In this document: positions 59,618 through 64,000 of the stretch, piece after piece
How positions within the stretch are numbered: position 1 is the stretch's first letter
How the letters are laid out: each line of letters opens with the position of its first letter
NCBI GenBank assembly: GCA_963767685.1
Contig: CAVYEZ010000005.1
Span: 496,001 to 560,000, forward strand
DNA length: 64,000 nucleotides
DNA from: Trebonia sp963767685
Lineage (GTDB): Bacteria; Actinomycetota; Actinomycetes; Streptosporangiales; Streptosporangiaceae
Reading direction: 5' to 3'
Position numbers and translations under genes: made by a program
The notes under the pieces: model-generated
Seen by the model: the letters and a program-made list of their open reading frames with translations, nothing else
Told to the model about the DNA's origin: nothing
Databases searched by the model: none

Positions 59618-59674
59618 AACCCGACGCTAGGCGGCGGAAATTGATACGTCCAATACATGATTGCCCGTGTAACA

Positions 59675-59688
59675 ATGCATATATGCAT
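59675..59688. promoter_or_regulatory. 14-bp palindrome overlapping LysR start
   Basis: ATGCATATATGCAT is a perfect palindrome that contains the LysR gene's start codon. A neighbouring TTGATACGTCCAATACATGA block lies at 59641-59660. This AT-rich stretch is the probable site for autoregulation and for control of the divergent MFS gene. Confidence 0.55.
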
Positions 59689-60627
59689 GACGAGCAGGCC
59701 GGCCGCGCGGACGCCGCGCTCGACGCCCTGGTGCCGCTGCTCCGTCAGTTCGTCGCCGTGGCCCGCGAAGAGCACATGACCCGGGCCGCCGAGTCGCTCG
59801 GCATCCCGCAGCCGACGCTGTCGAGGTCGATCGCCCGGCTCGAGGCCGAACTCGGCGTTCCGCTCTTCGCGCGCCCCGGCCGCTCGGTCAAGCTGACCCG
59901 TCACGGCCGGTACCTGCTGGAGGCCTCGGAACGGGTGCTGCTGACGCTGACCGCCTCGCTTGAGCGCCTGACGGGCGACGCCGACCCGGCGCGGGGCCGG
60001 GTCGCGCTTGGCTTCCTGCACACCCTGGGCGTCGAGATCGTGCCGCGGCTGGTGCGCGACTTTCGCGTCTCGTACCCCGCCGTCCGCTTCGCGCTCGTGC
60101 AGGGCGGCGGGCAACGGGTGCTCGCGCGGCTGCGGGACGGCGAGATCGACCTGTGCCTGACGGCGCCGCTGCCGACGGGCCCCGACGTGCACGCCCGGGC
60201 ACTCGCCGAGCAGCGGATCGACCTGTTCGTCCCCGCCGGGCACCGCCTCGCGGCCCGGCGGGACGGAATGCCGCTGGCCGCGGCCGCGGCGGAGGACTTC
60301 ATCGTCATGGAACACGGCTTCGGGCTGCGGGCGATCACCGACGCCATGTGCCAGCAGGCCGGCTTCGAGCCGAGGATCGCGTTCGAGGGCGAGGAGGCGG
60401 ACACGGCCCGCGGCCTGGTCGGCGCCGGCCTCGGCGTGTCGCTGCTGCCGGCCACGGCGTGGTCGCTCGCGGACCCGTCCGTCGTCCCCGTCCGCGTCAC
60501 CACGCCGCGGGCGGCGCGAACGGTCGGCATCGTCTGGCCCGCCGACCGCCCGCTGACCGCCCCGGCGGCCACGTTCCGCGACTTCGCACTGACTTACGCC
60601 GGGCGCCTGCTCGACGAGGAAGCTTGA
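59683..60627 (+). CDS. LysR-family transcriptional regulator
   Basis: A 314-residue regulator from the ATG at 59683. The helix-turn-helix is LRQFVAVAREEHMTRAAESL then GIPQPTLSRSIARLEAELGV. The co-inducer domain runs from GRVALGFLHTLGVEIVPRLV to the C-terminus and includes ARGLVGAGLGVSLLPATAW. No Shine-Dalgarno sequence precedes the start, suggesting a leaderless or nearly leaderless transcript. It is divergent from the YnfM-like MFS gene, the usual layout for a LysR protein and its target. Confidence 0.92.
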   Translation: MHDEQAGRADAALDALVPLLRQFVAVAREEHMTRAAESLGIPQPTLSRSIARLEAELGVPLFARPGRSVKLTRHGRYLLEASERVLLTLTASLERLTGDADPARGRVALGFLHTLGVEIVPRLVRDFRVSYPAVRFALVQGGGQRVLARLRDGEIDLCLTAPLPTGPDVHARALAEQRIDLFVPAGHRLAARRDGMPLAAAAAEDFIVMEHGFGLRAITDAMCQQAGFEPRIAFEGEEADTARGLVGAGLGVSLLPATAWSLADPSVVPVRVTTPRAARTVGIVWPADRPLTAPAATFRDFALTYAGRLLDEEA

Positions 60628-60643
60628 CCCGCGGGCGGCCGGA

Positions 60644-61483
60644 TCAGCCCTTGCGGCCGACGGCGCCCCACATGGACGACTTGACCGTGGCGCCGGCACC
60701 CGGCTCCGGCCGCCATTGCTCGACCCGGACGAGTCCCGGCTCAACCAGTTCGGTGCCCGTGAAGAGCCGCGCCACCTGCTCCCGGTCGCGCATGGTCATC
60801 CGCTGTTGCATTACCCGGCCGGAAAGACCCTCAATGCCCTCTCGCTTCTCCTTGCTGAGCAGGTCGGACCCCAGGTGGGAGACGGTGAGGTAGCTGCCGG
60901 GCGGCACGGCGTCGAGCAGCGTTCCCACGATCGCGTTCGGGCCGTCGGCGTCCGGGATGGCGTGCAGGATCGCCACCAGCGTGACCGCCACCGGCCTTGA
61001 GAAGTCGAGGAACTGGCGCGCCCGGTCCAGGATATTGGCCGTGTCCCGCAGGTCCGCGTCGAGGTACTCCGTGCCCCCGGCCTCGCTGCTGTTGAGCAGG
61101 GTCCGCGCGTGAGCGAGCACGATCGGGTCGTAGTCCACGTAGATGACGCGCGCGTCCGGCGCGACCGACTGCGCGACCTCGTGCGTGTTGCCGGCCGTCG
61201 GGATGCCGGTCCCGATGTCGAGGAACTGCCGGATCCCCGCCTCTTCGGCCAGGTAGCGCACCGCCCGGCCGAGGAACCGCCGGTTCTCCTTGGCGGAGAA
61301 GGCCGCGTCCGGGTCGGTCTTGACCCAGGCTTCGGCGGCCGCCCGGTCGGCGGCGTAGTTGTCCTTGCCGCCGAGTATGTAGTCGTACATCCGCGCCTGG
61401 TGCGCCACGCTGGTGTCGAAGGCCAGCGGCGCGCCCTTGCCCGCGGCGCTGTCGTTCCGTGCCGCTGTCTCGTCGGTGGTCAT
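60644..61483 (-). CDS. DUF574-type SAM-dependent methyltransferase
   Basis: A 279-residue paralogue with full signatures: QARMYDYILGGKDNYAADRA, QFLDIGTGIPTAGNTHEVAQ and RVIYVDYDPIVLAHARTLL. It lies 16 bases downstream of the XRE/DUF5753 regulator gene in the same orientation and is probably co-transcribed with it. Such methyltransferases often accompany XRE/DUF397 genes in actinomycetes, which suggests a shared, still undefined, process. Confidence 0.9.
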   Translation of the reverse strand: MTTDETAARNDSAAGKGAPLAFDTSVAHQARMYDYILGGKDNYAADRAAAEAWVKTDPDAAFSAKENRRFLGRAVRYLAEEAGIRQFLDIGTGIPTAGNTHEVAQSVAPDARVIYVDYDPIVLAHARTLLNSSEAGGTEYLDADLRDTANILDRARQFLDFSRPVAVTLVAILHAIPDADGPNAIVGTLLDAVPPGSYLTVSHLGSDLLSKEKREGIEGLSGRVMQQRMTMRDREQVARLFTGTELVEPGLVRVEQWRPEPGAGATVKSSMWGAVGRKG

Positions 61484-61499
61484 CGCGGGGCCTTTCCTG

Positions 61500-62411
61500 T
61501 CATGTCTCCTGGGCTATCTGTTCGATGAAGCGCGCCGTTTCGACCGGGGTCAGCGCCTCGCCGCTGAGCTGGTCGACGACCTCCAGGTAGTGCTCGATGT
61601 CCGGGCGCTGGTCCAGGTAGACGGCGCTGGTGAGCTGCTCGATGTAGACCACGTCGGGCAGGTCACGCTCCTCGAAGCGCAGGATCGAGAACGACCCGCT
61701 CGCCGCGGCGTGACCGCCCTTGGCGAACGGGACTACCTGCAGCGTTACCCGCGGCCAGCGCGCCGCCTCGAGAAGGCGGCCGAGCTGGGCGCGCATCACC
61801 GCAGCGCCGCCCACGGGCCGGCGCAGCACCGCCTCGTCGATCACCGACCAGATCCTCGGCGGGGGCGGCTGCGCCCGGCCGAGCAGTTCCTGGCGCTTGA
61901 GGCGCAGGCCGACCCGGCGCTCGATCGCGTCCACCGGCGCGGCCTGGTGGCCGAGCTTCGTGACGGCCCGCGCGTAGTCCTCGGTCTGGAACAGGCCGGG
62001 CACGAACTGCATCTCGAAGCTGCGGATCGAGGTGGCGGCGGACTCGAGTCCGAGGTACGTCTCAAACCAGTCGGGCAGGATGTCGTGGTACTTCGTCCAC
62101 CACTCGGGCGACCTTGACCGCCTGGCCAGGGCGATGACCTTGTCCCGCTGCGGCTCGCTGGTCACGCCGTACAGTGTGAGCAGGTCCTCCACGTCGCGGG
62201 GCTTCAACCCCACCCGCCCCGTCTCCATCCGGCTGATCTTGGACCGTGACGCCCGGATCTCGTAGCCGGCCTTCTCCGCCGAGATGCCGGCGGTCTCGCG
62301 CAGCCGGCGCAACTGGGCGCCGAGCAGCATGCGCAGCACGGTCGCTTCCGCCGCGGGTTCCTCCTGGCCGGAACCTAGCTCCCCATCGCCCGGCACCACA
62401 GTCTTTTTCAC
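61500..62411 (-). CDS. XRE-family regulator with DUF5753 domain
   Basis: A 303-residue actinobacterial regulator. The HTH is at about residues 28-85 (LRRLRETAGISAEKAGYEIR; SRSKISRMETGRVGLKPRDV). The C-terminal DUF5753 domain spans about 110-300 (LGLESAATSIRSFEMQFVPG; ARWPRVTLQVVPFAKGGHAA). BldB/WhiJ-type developmental systems pair this protein type with a small DUF397 protein. A DUF397 gene lies 171 bases upstream in the same direction. Confidence 0.92.
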   Translation of the reverse strand: MKKTVVPGDGELGSGQEEPAAEATVLRMLLGAQLRRLRETAGISAEKAGYEIRASRSKISRMETGRVGLKPRDVEDLLTLYGVTSEPQRDKVIALARRSRSPEWWTKYHDILPDWFETYLGLESAATSIRSFEMQFVPGLFQTEDYARAVTKLGHQAAPVDAIERRVGLRLKRQELLGRAQPPPPRIWSVIDEAVLRRPVGGAAVMRAQLGRLLEAARWPRVTLQVVPFAKGGHAAASGSFSILRFEERDLPDVVYIEQLTSAVYLDQRPDIEHYLEVVDQLSGEALTPVETARFIEQIAQET

Positions 62412-62582
62412 GCTCCGATGTCACTAGAGCCGGTGCACGACGCGACCGCCGAAAGGCCGGGCAGCCCAGGCATCATGCCGTACGCCATTCCCGCGTATTG
62501 GCAACACGGCAGTACTTACTTTATACCTAACCGCCCGGCCCCGGCTTTCTCATTCCAGGCAGGATGCTCCCGGTGCCCGGCC

Positions 62583-62810
62583 TTACGTCAGGCTGTCAAA
62601 CTCGCCGTCCTTCGCCCCGGCCAGGAACGCGCTGATTTCGGCGCGGGTGTAGATGAGGGCGGGGCCGGACGGGTGTCGCGAGTTGCGCACGGCAATCTCC
62701 CCGTCCGGGAGCGCCGCTACCTCGACGCAGTTCCCGCTCGGGTTGCTCCACCTGCTCTTTTGCCAGGCCACCGGCAGTTGGTCGGCTGGCATTCCGTTGC
62801 TGGCGGGCAT
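62583..62810 (-). CDS. DUF397 small protein
   Basis: A 75-residue protein matching DUF397: AWQKSRWSNPSGNCVEVAAL, EIAVRNSRHPSGPALIYTRA and EISAFLAGAKDGEFDSLT. Members are partners of XRE/DUF5753 regulators (WhiJ-like) in actinomycetes, modulating their DNA binding. The pair here fits that scheme; whether it affects development is inference. Confidence 0.93.
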   Translation of the reverse strand: MPASNGMPADQLPVAWQKSRWSNPSGNCVEVAALPDGEIAVRNSRHPSGPALIYTRAEISAFLAGAKDGEFDSLT

Positions 62811-63147
62811 CGTTTTTTGGCCTCCTCGTTAACTTTAGGAACATGCGGCACATCGACAGGTACAGATTACCAGTCTGGCCGCACAGTGCACCTGCACGTT
62901 GCAATTGCATTGTGCAGATCAAAGACGAGGAAATATACTCCATCATCGATATTCGCTGCATAGAGCGGAGAACGTTACGGCCCATTACGAAAGCGGAACT
63001 TTATCCCGGCGGACCCGCCGGAGCCGGGGCGGCAAGGCGCGGACCGGCGGGATCGCGGGCGCGCACGCCGCAGAAGACAGGGGCCACGTCGGCACCGGGC
63101 ACTTCTTGCTGTTATCCGCTGGTGATACGGTGACCGCGGACGGCGGG
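62811..63147. other. Intergenic region upstream of DUF397 gene
   Basis: No gene is supported. An AT-richer stretch (62840-62960) contains clustered TGCA motifs, including the palindrome TGCAATTGCA (62900-62909) and GCACAGTGC (62881-62889). These could be operator sites for the XRE protein. The second copy of the two-copy element lies at 63086-63122. Confidence 0.45.
63086..63122. repeat. Two-copy intergenic element, copy 2
   Basis: ACGTCGGCAC, six bases, CTTCTTGCTGTTATC, then CGCTGG directly. It shares 25 identical positions in a 31-base span with the copy at 43629-43668 upstream of cobK. It lies just past the stop of the lactonase-like gene and 276 bases or more upstream of the DUF397 gene. 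Confidence 0.65.
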
Positions 63148-64000
63148 CTAGCCGGCGATGAGCAGGCTTACCGGGCCGGCCACCGGCGTGACCTGCCCGG
63201 CGGCGGTCAGCGCGCCGGCCTCCTCGTCGATCAGGAAGGTCGTGAGGTTGCCGGCGCCCTGGTTCGCGACGTAGAGCCGGCTCCCGCCCGGGCTGATGGT
63301 GAGGGTGCGGGGCGTGTCGCCGCCGCTGTGCACCCGGCCCCGCGGGGTCAGGCGGCCGGCGCCGGGGTCGATCTCGAACCAGGCGATCGTGTCCTCGCCG
63401 CGCTCCGCCGGCTCGTGGCTGGAGCCGGCGCCCCGGTTGGTCACGTACAGGAACCGGCCGGCGGGGTGCACGGCGATCTCGGCCGCGGCGCGGAAACCGG
63501 TAAAGCCCTCCGGCAGGGCGGAGACGGTCTGCAGCTCGCGCAGAGCGCCGGCCGTCTCGTCGTAGGCGAACGCGGTGACGGTCGCGGCCATCTCGTTGAC
63601 CAGGTAGACGAACCGGCCGGCCGGGTGGAACGCCAGGTGACGCGGTCCCGAGCCGGGCACGGCCCGGGCGTCGCGCTCCGGGCGGGCGGTCAGCGTGCAC
63701 TGGCCGGCGTCAAGCTCGTACACCGCGACCCGGTCGGTGCCCAGGTCGGCGACCAGGAGGAACCGGCCGGCCGGGTCGAGGGTGACCGAGTGCGCGTGCG
63801 GTCCCGCCTGGCGGAGCGGGTGAACGCTTGACCCGGCGTGCCGGCGCACGGTCCTGGCCGGGCCGAGGCGGCCGTCCGCCGCGATCGGGAAGAGCTCCAC
63901 CGTTCCGTCGAGGTAGCCGGCCACGAGCAGCACCCGGCCGCCGGCGTCGGTCACGCAGTGACACGGCAGGCGCCCGGTGGTCGGCTGGCTGTTCAGCGGG
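63148..64000 (-). CDS. Lactonase-family beta-propeller protein (partial)
   Basis: At least 283 codons, open past the right edge, so the true start is outside; the ATG-like start at 63954 is internal. Repeated blades such as HAHSVTLDPAGRFLLVADLG, PRHLAFHPAGRFVYLVNEMA, AEIAVHPAGRFLYVTNRGAG and PRTLTISPGGSRLYVANQGA are those of the seven-bladed 6-phosphogluconolactonase-like/YbhE family. The upstream residues RLPCHC fit the CH(L/V) motif. It would hydrolyse a sugar lactone, but many family members are uncharacterised. Confidence 0.87.
   Translation of the reverse strand, partial: PLNSQPTTGRLPCHCVTDAGGRVLLVAGYLDGTVELFPIAADGRLGPARTVRRHAGSSVHPLRQAGPHAHSVTLDPAGRFLLVADLGTDRVAVYELDAGQCTLTARPERDARAVPGSGPRHLAFHPAGRFVYLVNEMAATVTAFAYDETAGALRELQTVSALPEGFTGFRAAAEIAVHPAGRFLYVTNRGAGSSHEPAERGEDTIAWFEIDPGAGRLTPRGRVHSGGDTPRTLTISPGGSRLYVANQGAGNLTTFLIDEEAGALTAAGQVTPVAGPVSLLIAG

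Noticed and set aside
60644..62810. Anti-phage or toxin-antitoxin module
   Set aside because: Small protein plus XRE regulator suggested it, but both match the DUF397 and DUF5753 families of developmental regulators, and the third gene is a common methyltransferase.
1..64000. tRNA or rRNA genes
   Set aside because: I scanned intergenic regions by eye for cloverleaf arms and conserved tRNA T-arm sequence and found none. A covariance search would be needed to exclude degenerate cases.

Overview
The window is a very GC-rich, densely coded actinomycete chromosome segment. GTG and TTG starts are common, there are several DUF574-type methyltransferases and an XRE/DUF397 pair, and the cobalamin gene order resembles that of Mycobacterium tuberculosis (cobN-cobG-cobH-cobIJ-cobK-cobM-cobL, and chelatase-cobO-cobB). 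A Streptosporangiales-like soil actinomycete is plausible, but I cannot name the genus from sequence alone.

Layout. (1) 1-8758: an acyl-CoA catabolic island with acyl-CoA synthetase (cut by the window edge), CaiB/BaiF CoA-transferase, acyl-CoA dehydrogenase, D-aminoacylase-like amidohydrolase, FadR-type GntR regulator, SDR reductase and thiolase. Four AT-rich, mutually similar intergenic sites look like a shared operator. (2) 8874-13721: first cobalamin block with a CobC-like aminotransferase, ArsR regulator, cobD, an FhuF-like [2Fe-2S] protein and cobQ. (3) 13749-18041: P-loop kinase, Rieske oxygenase, VOC/WYL pair, membrane protein and LysM/lysozyme-like protein. (4) 18788-22337: a ring-cleavage operon of flavin monooxygenase, FAH hydrolase, extradiol dioxygenase and cupin, with two perfect palindromes at its promoter. 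(5) 22514-28278: a less GC-rich, decayed accessory island. It holds a large serine integrase with an unusual duplicated Cys/His tail module, unrecognised small proteins, an IS21-end-like repeat array and truncated host genes on both sides. (6) 28275-34541: MFS transporter, PdxH-like oxidase, oxidoreductase, a stand-alone LigD polymerase domain, a methyltransferase and several pseudogenes. (7) 34594-51433: main cobalamin block (cobN, cobG, cobH, cobIJ, cobK, cobF, cobM, cobL, fused chelatase ATPase, cobO, cobB), with one cobalamin riboswitch before cobN and a second before the chelatase-cobO-cobB operon. (8) 51430-64000: methyltransferases, TnpB and acyl-CoA-dehydrogenase remnants, Nudix hydrolase, VOC/WYL pair, two MFS exporters with a divergent LysR gene, the DUF397/XRE/methyltransferase group, and a lactonase-like beta-propeller cut by the right edge.

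Together the two cob blocks encode most of the aerobic (cobG/cobN) route from precorrin-3A to cobyric acid plus the aminopropanol-arm step (cobD). cobA and the nucleotide-loop genes (cobU/cobP, cobT, cobS) are not in this window. At least ten truncated or frameshifted genes were found, so the accessory stretches are under active decay. The candidates most worth a second look are the serine integrase tail module, a two-copy intergenic element (43629-43668 and 63086-63122), and a perfect 21-bp palindrome with a competing pairing upstream of cobF.
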